Origin: JBPOFY01 sp051252415
GTDB lineage: Bacteria > Verrucomicrobiota > Verrucomicrobiia > Opitutales > Coraliomargaritaceae
Length of the DNA stretch: 64,000 nt
NCBI GenBank assembly: GCA_051252415.1
Contig: JBPOGA010000003.1
Coordinates: 218,733 to 282,732 of the forward strand
Direction: 5' to 3'
A program made the translations under genes and the position numbers. The number at the start of each line of letters is the position of its first letter. Positions within the stretch are counted from its first letter, which is position 1. The notes beneath the pieces were generated by a model. The model ran no database searches and was not told the DNA's origin. It saw nothing but the letters and a program-made list of their open reading frames with translations. Positions 17,850-26,935 of this stretch are shown in pieces.

Positions 17850-18873
17850 TTTTACGGCCTGTCACGACTTCCATTAAAGCTTCGACGCATTCAATCTTTG
17901 CACTTGGAACCATGCCATGTCCTAGATTGAAAATGAAGCCAGGCTGTTTACCAGCATCATCGAGCACACGTATCGCTTCTTTGCGGACTGTCTCTGGGTT
18001 TGTGGTGAGTGTGATGGGGTCGAGGTTGCCTTGAATTGCAACGCCATGGTTCACCGATTGACGAATGCGACGCATGTTAATCGTCCAGTCCATGCTGAGA
18101 ATGGATGCGCCAGTGTGCATTAAGTCTGCGGCTTTGTGCCCCATGCCTTTAGCGTAAAGGATGACTGGTACACGTTTCTTTACCTCGTTGATGATGTGAT
18201 GGATCCAGCGCAGCGACCAAGCTTCGTAATGTATTGCAGGGCAAATGGCACCCCATGAATCAAAGATTTGAATTGCATCCGCACCTGCATCAATCTGCAT
18301 ATGTAAATATTCAACAATCGCATTTGTAAGTTTTTGCATGAGTGCTTCGAACTGATCTGGTTGTTCCCATGCTAATTTTTTGATGGCGATGAAGTCTTTT
18401 GCGGAACCGCCCTCGACCATATAGCAAGCCAATGTCCATGGAGAGCCGCAAAATCCAAGTAGTGCGGTGTCTTCACCGAGCTTCGAGCGAGTCAGGCTGA
18501 GTGCATCGGCAACATAGCTGAGGCGTTCGGTTATTTTCGTAGTGTCGAGTGCAGTAATCTTCTCTGGTGAGTCGAGTAAGTAGTCCATGCCAATACCTCC
18601 CTGCTCGCGGAAGTGATAGCCCTGGCCGAGTGCTTCTGGAATCACTAGTATATCGGAAAAGATAATCGCGGCATCTAGCGGGAAACGCTTGAGGGGCTGT
18701 AAGGTGACTTCCGCCGCGAGTTCGGGGGTGCGCACCATGGTGACAAAATCATGCTGTGCTTTGAGTTCACGATACTCTGGTAAATAGCGTCCAGCTTGGC
18801 GCATGAGCCAGATTGGTGGACGGTCAACAGGTTGGCAGTGTGCCGCGGCAAGAAAACGTTCGCGTGGTGTCAT
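17842..18873 (-). CDS. hemE: Uroporphyrinogen decarboxylase
   Basis: The 343-aa product has the family signature PPIWLMRQAGRYLPEYR at residues 19-35, the catalytic-Asp segment FSDILVIPEALG and GFCGSPWTLACYMVEGG. It decarboxylates uroporphyrinogen III to coproporphyrinogen III in the cytosol. Length is typical. It lies between hemF (27-bp gap) and hemG (8-bp overlap) on the minus strand, consistent with one operon carrying three consecutive late heme steps. Confidence 0.96.
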   Translation of the reverse strand: MTPRERFLAAAHCQPVDRPPIWLMRQAGRYLPEYRELKAQHDFVTMVRTPELAAEVTLQPLKRFPLDAAIIFSDILVIPEALGQGYHFREQGGIGMDYLLDSPEKITALDTTKITERLSYVADALSLTRSKLGEDTALLGFCGSPWTLACYMVEGGSAKDFIAIKKLAWEQPDQFEALMQKLTNAIVEYLHMQIDAGADAIQIFDSWGAICPAIHYEAWSLRWIHHIINEVKKRVPVILYAKGMGHKAADLMHTGASILSMDWTINMRRIRQSVNHGVAIQGNLDPITLTTNPETVRKEAIRVLDDAGKQPGFIFNLGHGMVPSAKIECVEALMEVVTGRKNA

Positions 18874-18900
18874 TTGTAAGCAGTAAGTGAGAGGAAGTAG

Positions 18901-19824
18901 TTAGATCGCTGAATAATTCAGCCAATCCTGTGGTTGTAAGAAAATATCGTAGAGTTCGGCTTCTTTAGAGTCTGGCTCAGGATGCCTATCGTAGTCCCAG
19001 CGAACCAACGGTGGCAAGGACATGAGTATAGATTCTGTGCGCCCCTTAGATTGGAGACCGAAGATCGTGCCGCGATCGTAGACGAGGTTGAATTCTACAT
19101 ATCGGCCGCGGCGGTAAAGTTGGAACTCACGCTCTGCGTCTGTGTAGCTGTCGCCTTTACGCCGAGCGACAATCGGCTGGTAGGCTGGCACAAAGTGGTC
19201 ACCCACAGATTGCATGAAGGCGAAAGCTTGTTCGAACCCCCCCTCAGTGTAGTCGTCGAAGAAAATACCGCCAATGCCTCGCGGTTCGTTGCGGTGTGGC
19301 AGGAAGAAATACTCGTCACAGATCTGCTTAAACTTGGGATACAGTTCTTCGCCGAATGGAGCGCAGGCTTTTGCCGCGGTTGTGTGCCAATGGATCGCAT
19401 CTTCGACTTGTCCATAATAGGGTGTTAAGTCGAAACCACCACCAAACCACCAAATCGGTTCACCGTCTTCTGGTTCGGCGCAGAAGAAACGCACGTTCAT
19501 GTGGGTCGTCGGGATCTTGGGATTCCGTGGATGCACGACTAGTGAAACCCCCATTGCACGAAAGGGAACGCCTGCAAGCTGTGGACGTGTCGCCGTAGCC
19601 GAGGGTGGCAAACCTTTGCCATGCACATCAGAGAAATTGATCCCGGCCTTCTCGAAAATCGCGCCGTTCTCCATGACTCGTGAGCGGCCGCCACCACCTT
19701 CAGTGCGTTCCCATTGGTCTTCCGCAAATTCTTTAGACCCGTCTTCTTGCTCGAGTGCGCGGCAAATACGATCTTGAAGATCGAGTAGGTAAGCGCGGAC
19801 TTGTTCTGGTTGTGGTGTGGGCAT
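18901..19824 (-). CDS. hemF: Oxygen-dependent coproporphyrinogen III oxidase
   Basis: The 307-aa product carries HemF signatures: GGGGRSRVMENGAIFEKAG, FRAMGVSLVVHPRNPKIPTTHMN-type sequence, WWFGGGFDLTPYY, RGIGGIFFDD and FNLVYDRGTIFGLQ. It oxidatively decarboxylates coproporphyrinogen III to protoporphyrinogen IX using O2, so with HemY this organism makes heme aerobically. It is the first gene of the hem operon and is divergent from the epimerase gene, with about 119 bp between starts. Length is typical. Confidence 0.96.
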   Translation of the reverse strand: MPTPQPEQVRAYLLDLQDRICRALEQEDGSKEFAEDQWERTEGGGGRSRVMENGAIFEKAGINFSDVHGKGLPPSATATRPQLAGVPFRAMGVSLVVHPRNPKIPTTHMNVRFFCAEPEDGEPIWWFGGGFDLTPYYGQVEDAIHWHTTAAKACAPFGEELYPKFKQICDEYFFLPHRNEPRGIGGIFFDDYTEGGFEQAFAFMQSVGDHFVPAYQPIVARRKGDSYTDAEREFQLYRRGRYVEFNLVYDRGTIFGLQSKGRTESILMSLPPLVRWDYDRHPEPDSKEAELYDIFLQPQDWLNYSAI

Positions 19825-19943
19825 CTTGAGGTGATGTTGTGCGAGGTTTTGGGAGGGCTCAAGTCCTAGAATGCCAAAGGGGAATTCTTTTTATGGGTCG
19901 TGTTTGACGCCCTAGTGTGAAAGGCACATTGGTTGAGGAATAT

Positions 19944-20858
19944 ATGAACCGCCCGATTGAAGAACATGCGACTCAGGAACTGCCAAAATCTCTCATAATT
20001 TTCGGCTGTGGTTACGTAGGCACGGCTTTGGCGAGGCATTGTCTAGCTACTGGAGTCAGAGTGGGTGCGCTAACTCGTAATGCTGAGAAAGCAGAGGCGC
20101 TTCGAGAGCTGGGAGTTCAGGAAGTGATCGTCGCAGATTTACAGGACAGTGACTGGCATGATCGAGTCGAGCAGTCGTATGATGCCGTGGTAAATTGTGT
20201 GAGTTCTGCGGGCGGCGGCATTGAAGGTTATCGTAAGTCTTATCTGGAAGGGCAGCGCTCGATTTTAGACTGGGCGAAAAGTCGCGCGATTCAGCAGTAT
20301 GTATATACGAGTAGCACATCTGTGTATCCGCAGGATGGTGGAACTGAGGTCGATGAGTCTGCGGACACGTCCGCTGCGCCTCCGACGGGGCAGGTGATTG
20401 TAGAGTCCGAGGAATTGATTGCCGCTGCGGCTGATCGACTAGGGCATTGGTATGTGTTGCGCCTCGCTGGAATCTATGGGCCGAAGCGTCATTACTTGCT
20501 CGATCTGTTGCTCGATGGTGCGGAAGTGATTCCTGGCAGCGGCGACTACACGCTGAATCTGATACATTTAGAGGATATCGTTGCTGCGATTTGTGCCGCG
20601 CTTACTTCGGCAGCGGCTTCTGGTATTTATAACATCGCCGATGATGCACCGGCGACTAAGGCAGAGATGGTGGCATGGTTGGCAACGGAGTTGGGTGGCA
20701 AGGTTCCGGTGTTTGATCCTGAAAACGTGTCTCCGAGGCTGGCACGTCGTGGTGGTAAAATGCCAGATCGTATAATATTGAACGGTAAAGCCCGCAGTGC
20801 CTTCGGCTGGGCTCCGCAGTATTCGAGCTTTCGCGAAGGCTATCGTGAGTTGATTTAG
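19944..20858 (+). CDS. NAD-dependent epimerase/dehydratase-family (SDR) protein
   Basis: From ATG 19944 (preceded by GAGG at good spacing; a GTG at 19917 is possible but less likely) the product is about 304 aa. It has IIFGCGYVGTALA near the N-terminus (GxGxxG), YTSSTSVYPQDGG, RLAGIYGPKRHYL and NLIHLEDIVAA, a pattern of atypical SDRs of the YeeZ type. These often lack the canonical Tyr-x3-Lys, which I also do not see clearly. Substrate unknown. The gene is divergent from hemF and faces the minus-strand pfp terminator. Confidence 0.75.
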   Translation: MNRPIEEHATQELPKSLIIFGCGYVGTALARHCLATGVRVGALTRNAEKAEALRELGVQEVIVADLQDSDWHDRVEQSYDAVVNCVSSAGGGIEGYRKSYLEGQRSILDWAKSRAIQQYVYTSSTSVYPQDGGTEVDESADTSAAPPTGQVIVESEELIAAAADRLGHWYVLRLAGIYGPKRHYLLDLLLDGAEVIPGSGDYTLNLIHLEDIVAAICAALTSAAASGIYNIADDAPATKAEMVAWLATELGGKVPVFDPENVSPRLARRGGKMPDRIILNGKARSAFGWAPQYSSFREGYRELI

Positions 20859-20878
20859 GGAAGTATGTGCAATGGGCA

Positions 20879-20912
20879 CAAAAAAGCCGGAACCCACTAT
20901 TGGATTCCGGCT
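20879..20912 (-). terminator. Minus-strand terminator downstream of pfp
   Basis: AGCCGGAA (20885-20892) and TTCCGGCT (20905-20912) form the stem, with two further G-C pairs inside after a mismatch. The A run at 20879-20885 gives a U tract only on the minus strand, so it ends transcripts coming from pfp, about 200 bp past its stop. Confidence 0.75.
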
Positions 20913-20971
20913 GAGTGAAATGAATGTCGCGTCGAATTAGAGCATTTTGCGTTTAATCTGACTTCTTTCGA

Positions 20972-21082
20972 TGTAGCCGCCTCACTCTGTGAGGCGTTCG
21001 TGGGCTTTCGAGAGTCAGAAGTGAACACGGCACAGATCCGTCGTCGCCTACGGCTATGCCGAACGCAGGTGCCGTGGCTACA
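20972..21082. repeat. Cloverleaf-like structured element in the pfp 3' region
   Basis: An outer stem TGTAGCC/GGCTACA (20972-20978 with 21076-21082) encloses two hairpins: CGCCTCA/TGAGGCG (20978-20984 with 20990-20996) and CACGGCAC/GTGCCGTG (21026-21033 with 21069-21076). It lies between the pfp stop and its terminator and so is transcribed in the 3' untranslated region. It may be a palindromic repeat copy or a structured RNA. Confidence 0.5.
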
Positions 21083-21112
21083 ATGGTCGAGTCTTATTTT
21101 ATGCAGAATGCG

Positions 21113-22354
21113 CTAGTGCCCAGATTGAGCGATATTTGCGCCCTTGGCTTGTCCAATTGAATCAAGGAGTTCTTCGAACCAAGGAGTGTCGATGTTGAAT
21201 GGCTTGCCACCTGCGATACGAGGAAACTCGATCGCGCGAAGAATATTTCGGTCATCGTCATCGTGACCGATCACGCCGCTTTCACCGACGACTGCACAGT
21301 CAACTGCGAGATCGGTGCAGCTCTTGATGAGGCGGAGGTCTTCGGCATTGGCGGGTGCCGCGCGGGCAAAATAACCGCTCTTTTGAACCAGTACTTTTTC
21401 TGCATCGAGCATCTTGGCGAATTGTTCGCCGAACCATTTGCCTGGGTTCACGGCATCGAGCTTCACATGGCCGAACGCGTCGCGTGGCACTTCTTCGCCA
21501 GCTGCTTCCATCTCTTTGATGATCGTTTCGACACCTGCGCCTTCAGAGATGAAGATGTTGACGTTGTCGTGTTCATCCATGACTGCCTTGAGTCGCTTCG
21601 CTTCGGCTTGAATGTCGACCTCCATTTCGGGGATGAAGATTGCATGCACGTCTTTGCGGATTTCGGAGAGGCCTACGGCCTCGGCCCAATCGAGGCTGTC
21701 GAGGCGCTTGCGGTAGGCATCAGCAGTTGCGGCAGTAAGCCAGCCGCAGTTGCGACCCATTACTTCGTGTATGATTAGCATGCGCGGATTGGCATTGTGC
21801 TCCGCGACTACGTTTTCGAAATACTTTGCCCCTTCTTCAGCAGCAGTCCACGCGCCGAGGCTTTGAGCGATTGGGAAGACGTCGTTGTCGATCGTCTTCG
21901 GCAGGCCAACCACAGTGAGTGCGTAGTCATTCTCGCCCAAGTAAGCAGCGAGATCTGCGGCAGTTGTGTTGGTGTCGTCACCGCCAATTGTGTGAAGCAC
22001 GTCGACATTGTCCTTAGTTAACTGCTCTGCAGCCACCTTGAGAGGGTCTTCACCTTCTTTCACTAGACCTCGCTTCACGCAGTCTTCGACGTTGGTGAGC
22101 TTGACACGGCTGTTGCCGATAGGGCTACCTCCGTGGTAATGAAGCGTGCCCGCACTAGCGCGAATTTCTTCAGTCACTAGAATGCTGTCGCCTTGTAGGA
22201 GACCTTTGTAACCGCTACGGTAGCAGATGATCTCGATGTCCGGGTAGAGTTCTGTGTAGCGCTCGATCAGTCCACCAATGGCGGAGGAGAGACAGGGAGC
22301 AAGGCCACCAGCGGTGAGGATGGCGACTTTTTTAACGGATTTGATTTCAGCCAT
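21113..22354 (-). CDS. pfp: Pyrophosphate-dependent 6-phosphofructokinase
   Basis: The 413-aa product is of the PfkA superfamily. The motif GGDDTN at 124-129 has Asp where ATP-dependent enzymes have Gly, and PKTIDND (152-158) has Lys where they have Gly; both changes are the known marks of PPi-dependent PFK. The enzyme interconverts fructose-6-phosphate and fructose-1,6-bisphosphate with PPi/Pi and can run in both glycolysis and gluconeogenesis. Substrate-binding sequence MGRNCGWLTA is also present. The gene is single on the minus strand, with a long structured 3' region and a terminator. Confidence 0.92.
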   Translation of the reverse strand: MAEIKSVKKVAILTAGGLAPCLSSAIGGLIERYTELYPDIEIICYRSGYKGLLQGDSILVTEEIRASAGTLHYHGGSPIGNSRVKLTNVEDCVKRGLVKEGEDPLKVAAEQLTKDNVDVLHTIGGDDTNTTAADLAAYLGENDYALTVVGLPKTIDNDVFPIAQSLGAWTAAEEGAKYFENVVAEHNANPRMLIIHEVMGRNCGWLTAATADAYRKRLDSLDWAEAVGLSEIRKDVHAIFIPEMEVDIQAEAKRLKAVMDEHDNVNIFISEGAGVETIIKEMEAAGEEVPRDAFGHVKLDAVNPGKWFGEQFAKMLDAEKVLVQKSGYFARAAPANAEDLRLIKSCTDLAVDCAVVGESGVIGHDDDDRNILRAIEFPRIAGGKPFNIDTPWFEELLDSIGQAKGANIAQSGH

Positions 22355-22482
22355 GATATTTGTTCTTTAGAGTTAAATTTGAGATGCTGTTGTGCGGTTT
22401 TTGGCGCCGCTGGCAAACTCGAAACGAAGAGCGAGTATTCGGATGCGAGTCTATATGGCCGGCTAATAGTCCGTATTATGGC

Positions 22483-22827
22483 TTATTTGACAGTCAGTAG
22501 AGCTGCTGAAATTACACGGTCAATTGCTTGGAAGTCGATTTCAACGCTGTCTCCAAACCGAAGGCAGCCTTTGCCATGATCAATCTTTGGATGTGTATCA
22601 ATATAGCTTTGGATTAATTCTGGCCTGCATGTGTAGACCGCGAGATGGTGTTTTTGATTGCCGATGGCCAGCCAGCCATGGCTGCCTTCAAGGGTCGGCA
22701 TTTTGTATTTTAGCGACACCTTTAAGTCTGATGTTAGCGCTCGAATACGCTTTTCAAGCTCATTTAGACGAGCCGCTCGTAATTTAGGAATGGCCGCATA
22801 ATAGCCACTCAGTGTGTCGATTTGCAT
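22483..22827 (-). CDS. DUF1801-family small protein
   Basis: About 114 aa from ATG 22827 (an in-frame ATG at 22845 would add six residues). The middle and end match the DUF1801/YdhG pattern: SLKYKMPTLEGSHGWLAIGNQKHHLAVYTC, then HPKIDHGKGCLRFGD-type sequence. Members are small cytosolic proteins of unproven function with a YdhG-like alpha/beta fold, widespread and sometimes stress-associated. Single gene, upstream of pfp on the same strand with a 128-bp gap and divergent from the hybrid kinase gene. Confidence 0.7.
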   Translation of the reverse strand: MQIDTLSGYYAAIPKLRAARLNELEKRIRALTSDLKVSLKYKMPTLEGSHGWLAIGNQKHHLAVYTCRPELIQSYIDTHPKIDHGKGCLRFGDSVEIDFQAIDRVISAALLTVK

Positions 22828-22902
22828 TTCTGAATACTTGAGCACTTTTCAAAATATGCAATTGCCAGTTGAGTATCATGGTCTACTCCTACTTTTATTA
22901 AA

Positions 22903-24429
22903 ATGGATAGCGCTAAACCATCACTCCCTATAAGTTTTGAGGACATCGTTACTTTGGCGCCGGATGCCATAATCGTGCACGATTTGAATGACGTCGTCTT
23001 GGCTTGGAATCAGCATTCCGAGGAACTCTACGGATGGAGTTCGAGTGAAATCGTTGGGCGTGAAGTTACGAAGATACTTTATTTAAACCGAAAACTGCGC
23101 ACTGAAGCGATTCAATGCCTGATGGATCAAGGTGCCTGGGAGGGAGAGCTGCGCCAGACCGATCGAAATGGGGATGAACATTTGGTTCGCGTTCGACAGC
23201 GTTTGCACAGTGATTCTAAGGGGCAACCGCAGGCGATACTTTCGTATAACACAGATGTTACCCAGCTTCGAAAGGAGGAGGATACGAAAGAACATACGTC
23301 TCATGTCCGTTCTTCGAGTCTTCTTGCCGGTGCATTTGCACACGAAATGAATAATACGCTTGCACCAATTATGCTATCTTCAGCGATGTTGAAACGTTCT
23401 CTTGAAGATGGGAAACCAAAAGAAATGGCTTCGATGATTGAGAAGTGTGCACAAAAAAGCGCAGAGTTGATCGCAGGCTTGCTTGCTTTTGAGCAAGGTA
23501 AAGGAGGCGGGGGTGCAATTATCCGTAAAACACTTATCGCGCGGTCGATTAAAAAGGTGGTGGCATCAGTTCTCAACGATACGGTAGAACTAAACTTTTG
23601 TGTGGATGATGACCTGTGGGAGTTTCAGGGGGAGATCGACGAGCTTACTGATGTTTTTGAATCTGTTATGCAGAATGCAGTCGAAGCTATGCCGGAAGGT
23701 GGTAAGTTGGACATTCAAGTGAGTAATCGGATGTTGGATCAGAACTCTGTGGATTTGGCGCTCGGTGCAAAAGTAGGCCCCTATGTGGTATTCAGGTTCA
23801 CAGATGATGGGCTTGGGATTGATGAAGCGTCTCTGAAGCATGTGGCGGAACCATTTTTTACGACAAAAAATCCGAAGCATGGTTTTGGTTTCGGACTTGC
23901 TGCGTCGCAGGCCACGATCAAGGGACATAAGGGCTTTATCGTGATTGAGAGCACTCAAGGCTCGGGCACCAGCGTGAGCGTTTTCCTGCCTGCGTATATT
24001 TCAAATGATGACGGTGGGAATATCGCTCCTCCAGAGTCTAAGGAGGGCGAGGGCATCATCGTACTTATCGCGGATGATGAGTTCTTTGTTCGTGAATCGA
24101 TTAAAAAAGCATTAGAAGAGCGTGGCTATTCAGTTCTCACTGCCAAGGACGGGATTGACGCCTTGGCGGTGTATGCGAATCAGCCAGATCAGATTCATTT
24201 GGTGGTTTCGAATATCGAAATGCCCTTCATGGATGGGCCTACTCTATGCCGCGCTTTAAAGAAATTTAATCCTAATGTGAATATCTTGGTGTCCAGTGGA
24301 CATCAACATGAAGCGAAGATAGAATCGATTAAAGCGACAGGGGTAGAACATTTCCTTTCGAAGCCTTATACGGCTGAGGAGTTGTCAGATCAGATTCAGT
24401 TGATTTTGAAGGGCGAGAAACCTTCATAA
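22903..24429 (+). CDS. PAS-domain hybrid histidine kinase with a substituted receiver
   Basis: The 508-aa product is soluble. It has a PAS domain (about 12-125), a kinase core with phosphoacceptor His147 in AHEMNNTLAPI, an ATPase with N-box QNAVEAMPEGG, G1 DDGLGI and G2 GFGFGLA, and a C-terminal receiver (about 382-500). The receiver keeps the acidic pair IADDE and the Lys in LSKPYT. The usual phosphoacceptor Asp is Asn437 in LVVSNIEMPFMDG (codon AAT at 24211), so phosphorylation at the normal site should fail. The HNxxN-type H-box resembles NtrB-like kinases. No response regulator is adjacent; parA follows after 64 bp. Confidence 0.88.
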   Translation: MDSAKPSLPISFEDIVTLAPDAIIVHDLNDVVLAWNQHSEELYGWSSSEIVGREVTKILYLNRKLRTEAIQCLMDQGAWEGELRQTDRNGDEHLVRVRQRLHSDSKGQPQAILSYNTDVTQLRKEEDTKEHTSHVRSSSLLAGAFAHEMNNTLAPIMLSSAMLKRSLEDGKPKEMASMIEKCAQKSAELIAGLLAFEQGKGGGGAIIRKTLIARSIKKVVASVLNDTVELNFCVDDDLWEFQGEIDELTDVFESVMQNAVEAMPEGGKLDIQVSNRMLDQNSVDLALGAKVGPYVVFRFTDDGLGIDEASLKHVAEPFFTTKNPKHGFGFGLAASQATIKGHKGFIVIESTQGSGTSVSVFLPAYISNDDGGNIAPPESKEGEGIIVLIADDEFFVRESIKKALEERGYSVLTAKDGIDALAVYANQPDQIHLVVSNIEMPFMDGPTLCRALKKFNPNVNILVSSGHQHEAKIESIKATGVEHFLSKPYTAEELSDQIQLILKGEKPS

Positions 24430-24493
24430 AGTTTCACGCCGCCATTTGCCTTTCTGCTCGACGGGTTGTGCGCCGCAGCTATCACTTAGTTGT

Positions 24494-25279
24494 ATGTCAG
24501 CCAAGGTATTTACGATTGCGAATCAAAAGGGTGGAGTTGGTAAAACGACAACCGCCATTAATCTCAGTTATGCCCTCGCTCAGAGCGGGGTGCGCACGGT
24601 CTTGGTCGATCTTGACCCTCAGGCTAATGCCACCAGCGGTCTTGGCCTCGAGAAGCATGAAGGTGGTAGTTTGTATGGCCCGCTTTGCGGAGAAGGTAGT
24701 GCTTTGGATAAAGTGCAACCTGTGGGATCGAGCGATTGCTTGTTCATCATCCCGTCTGAGGTCGATATGGCTGCGATCGAGATCGAGCTGTTTCAGCGTG
24801 AAGATTATTTGGTTCAATTACGCGAATGCTTAGCACCACTTCGAGAGTCTGGCGATTACGATGCGATCATCCTCGATTGCCCTCCGGCTCTGGGAATGCT
24901 TTCGATGAATAGCCTCGCGGCTGCCGATTACCTTTTGATTGCGCTGCAATGTGAATATCTCGCAATGGAAGGCCTTGGTCAGATCCTAAAGGTCGTTGAT
25001 AAATTGCGCGAGGCTGGCGTGAATGATAGCCTCGAACTCGGTGGTATTTTAATGACCATGTTCGACCAACGCACGAACCTCAGTCACCAAGTGGTCGGCG
25101 AAGTGCGTAACCACTTTGATGACCTAGTTTTTCGCAGTATGATCCCACGCTCAATTCGTTTGAGCGAGGCGCCGAGCTTCGGCCAATCAATTTTCGAATA
25201 TGAGCCCACGAGTAATGGTGCACATGCTTACCGTTATTTGGCCGATGAAATTATCGAACGCTTTGATCTTGGTAAGTAG
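24494..25279 (+). CDS. parA: ParA/Soj-family chromosome partitioning ATPase
   Basis: I use ATG 24494, which puts the deviant Walker A KGGVGKTT at residues 11-18; the longer frame from 24446 overlaps non-family sequence. Other motifs are LVDLDPQANATSGLG (A'), IILDCPPALGMLS (Walker B) and the C-terminal RSMIPRSIRLSEAPSFGQSI. About 261 aa, the size of chromosomal Soj. It would form ATP-dependent DNA-bound dimers that position chromosomes with ParB. parB normally follows parA but does not here: the next genes are a Xer recombinase and a MOSC protein. parB must be elsewhere or absent. Confidence 0.9.
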   Translation: MSAKVFTIANQKGGVGKTTTAINLSYALAQSGVRTVLVDLDPQANATSGLGLEKHEGGSLYGPLCGEGSALDKVQPVGSSDCLFIIPSEVDMAAIEIELFQREDYLVQLRECLAPLRESGDYDAIILDCPPALGMLSMNSLAAADYLLIALQCEYLAMEGLGQILKVVDKLREAGVNDSLELGGILMTMFDQRTNLSHQVVGEVRNHFDDLVFRSMIPRSIRLSEAPSFGQSIFEYEPTSNGAHAYRYLADEIIERFDLGK

Positions 25280-25348
25280 CTGGCGCAGCACCATCTAGGT
25301 GCACATTTTTAGACTTTAGTTACCTTTCGTGGGCATGAGCAGTTTCTG

Positions 25349-26299
25349 ATGGCAGTCAGGGGCGACCACCAGTATATTTCCTTAGCATTGGATACCCTCA
25401 TTCCATATCTCGATAAATTCTGCGATCACCTCGCCTTGGAGCGGCGTGTCTCTAAATACACGGTTCGTAACTACCGAGCGGCGGTAGAGCAATTTGTCGA
25501 GTGGATGCGTGAAGCAGGGAAATGGGACGACGATTTTGGCGCAGTGCGCCCGATGCATGTACGTTCGTTTTTAATCGAGCAGGGCCGTCGGAAAGCCCGT
25601 CGAACTTTACATAATCAAGTGTCTGGCCTACGCGCGTTTTACCTCTACTTACGAAAGCATGGGGTCGTGGAGGCGAACCCATTTACCGGAGTGACCTTGC
25701 CTAAGCTAGACAAGCCATTGCCCAAGTTTTTAACCGAAGCACAGATGCAGCTATTGCTCGATGCGCCAGTCGCGTTGTGGAAAGATGGTAAATTAAGTGA
25801 GTTCGATGCATTCCGTGATAGTCTGATCCTTGAACTGTTGTATGGCGGTGGTCTGCGAGTTAGCGAACTGTGTGGCTTGAATCATGGGCAGGTCGACCTC
25901 TCACAGGGCATTGCCCGAGTGCTTGGTAAGGGAAATAAAGAGCGACTCTGTCCGCTCGGCCCCGTGGCGATTCGTTGTCTCGAAGTCTTTGTTGAACGCT
26001 TCGAATTGACTGCTGCCTATGATGCCGCCGTCATTTGCCAACGAAATGGTAAGCGTATGGACCCGCGTCAAATTCAGAAACTTATAAAAACGCATCTCGC
26101 TGCCGCCGAACTACCTCTGGATATGACGCCGCACAAACTGCGCCATTCGTTTGCGACACATATGCTCGACCATGGCGCAGATCTGCGTGCCGTGCAGGAA
26201 CTACTGGGGCACGCAAACTTATCGACTACGCAGATTTACACACACGTTTCCATTGCCCGCTTGAAGGAAGCACATCAGCAGGCACACCCCAGAGCATAG
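25349..26299 (+). CDS. xerC: Tyrosine recombinase XerC/XerD type
   Basis: The 316-aa product has the N-terminal SAM-like domain (about 18-105, LERRVSKYTVRNYRAAVEQF) and a C-terminal catalytic domain. Catalytic residues are visible: Arg in YGGGLRVSELCGL, Lys in LGKGNKERLCP, His-x2-Arg in TPHKLRHSFATH, His in ELLGHANLSTT and Tyr in IYTHV. Size and sequence are those of housekeeping Xer proteins that resolve chromosome dimers at dif, not of phage integrases. Position after parA suits a chromosome segregation cluster. XerC versus XerD cannot be settled here. The MOSC gene begins 3 bp after the stop. Confidence 0.88.
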   Translation: MAVRGDHQYISLALDTLIPYLDKFCDHLALERRVSKYTVRNYRAAVEQFVEWMREAGKWDDDFGAVRPMHVRSFLIEQGRRKARRTLHNQVSGLRAFYLYLRKHGVVEANPFTGVTLPKLDKPLPKFLTEAQMQLLLDAPVALWKDGKLSEFDAFRDSLILELLYGGGLRVSELCGLNHGQVDLSQGIARVLGKGNKERLCPLGPVAIRCLEVFVERFELTAAYDAAVICQRNGKRMDPRQIQKLIKTHLAAAELPLDMTPHKLRHSFATHMLDHGADLRAVQELLGHANLSTTQIYTHVSIARLKEAHQQAHPRA

Positions 26300-26302
26300 G
26301 CG

Positions 26303-26872
26303 ATGACTCCGGAACCTTATGTAGACGCCATTCGTTTGGCACAAGCTGCACCAGTCGGGCAAGGGCGAGTCGATTTCTTGATCAATCGTCCTAATGAGGG
26401 CGTGCATACTCCAGTCGATGAACTGTATTTTGATGTCGAAAAAGGTATTCTCGGAGATCGTTGGCAGCAAACTGCTTGGCTGAGGCTGCCCGACGGTCGG
26501 CCAGACCCCCGTGTTCAAGTCAGTGTGACCAATACCAATGTTATGCGCTGTTTTATAGGTGAACACAGTGAGGGGGTATTTAGCTGCGGGGATAACGTGT
26601 ATACAAATTTAAACCTTTCAGAGCTAACGTTGCCAGTCGGGTCACGACTCCAAATTGGTGAAGCCATTATCGAAGTCAGTGATGTAGTCAACGATGCCTG
26701 CGGGAAGTTCTCTCAGCGCTTTGGCAAGGAGGCCTTTGCATGTGTGCGCGCGGCCGAGAATGCGCCACTTCGCTTGCGTGGATTGTTTGCCAGAATCGTT
26801 CAATCAGGGGCTGTCGCTTCGGGAGACATCGTTGCATTAATTGGCGAGTCATCAATGTGCCCAGTTCGCTAA
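26303..26872 (+). CDS. MOSC-domain protein
   Basis: The 189-aa product shows the MOSC fold pattern (GILGDRW near the start, then VQVSVTNTNVM) and the Cys-containing motif NDACGKF at about residue 134, where the conserved Cys of MOSC proteins sits. These domains bind sulfurated molybdenum cofactor or transfer sulfur in molybdoenzyme pathways. Stand-alone versions have no settled substrate. The gene starts 3 bp after xerC, so it is likely translated from the same message. Cytosolic. Confidence 0.75.
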   Translation: MTPEPYVDAIRLAQAAPVGQGRVDFLINRPNEGVHTPVDELYFDVEKGILGDRWQQTAWLRLPDGRPDPRVQVSVTNTNVMRCFIGEHSEGVFSCGDNVYTNLNLSELTLPVGSRLQIGEAIIEVSDVVNDACGKFSQRFGKEAFACVRAAENAPLRLRGLFARIVQSGAVASGDIVALIGESSMCPVR

Positions 26873-26935
26873 TTTTATAGATATTTTTTGAATTATTAAT
26901 ATCGCCATGTTTTTATAGAGTGTTAGCTATATGGC

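Noticed and set aside
22355..22482. Riboswitch upstream of pfp
   Set aside because: The leader has no recognisable riboswitch core or stable multi-stem structure that I could draw.
25349..26299. Phage or island integrase
   Set aside because: Length and motifs are those of housekeeping XerC/D, with parA beside it and no phage genes or att repeats around.
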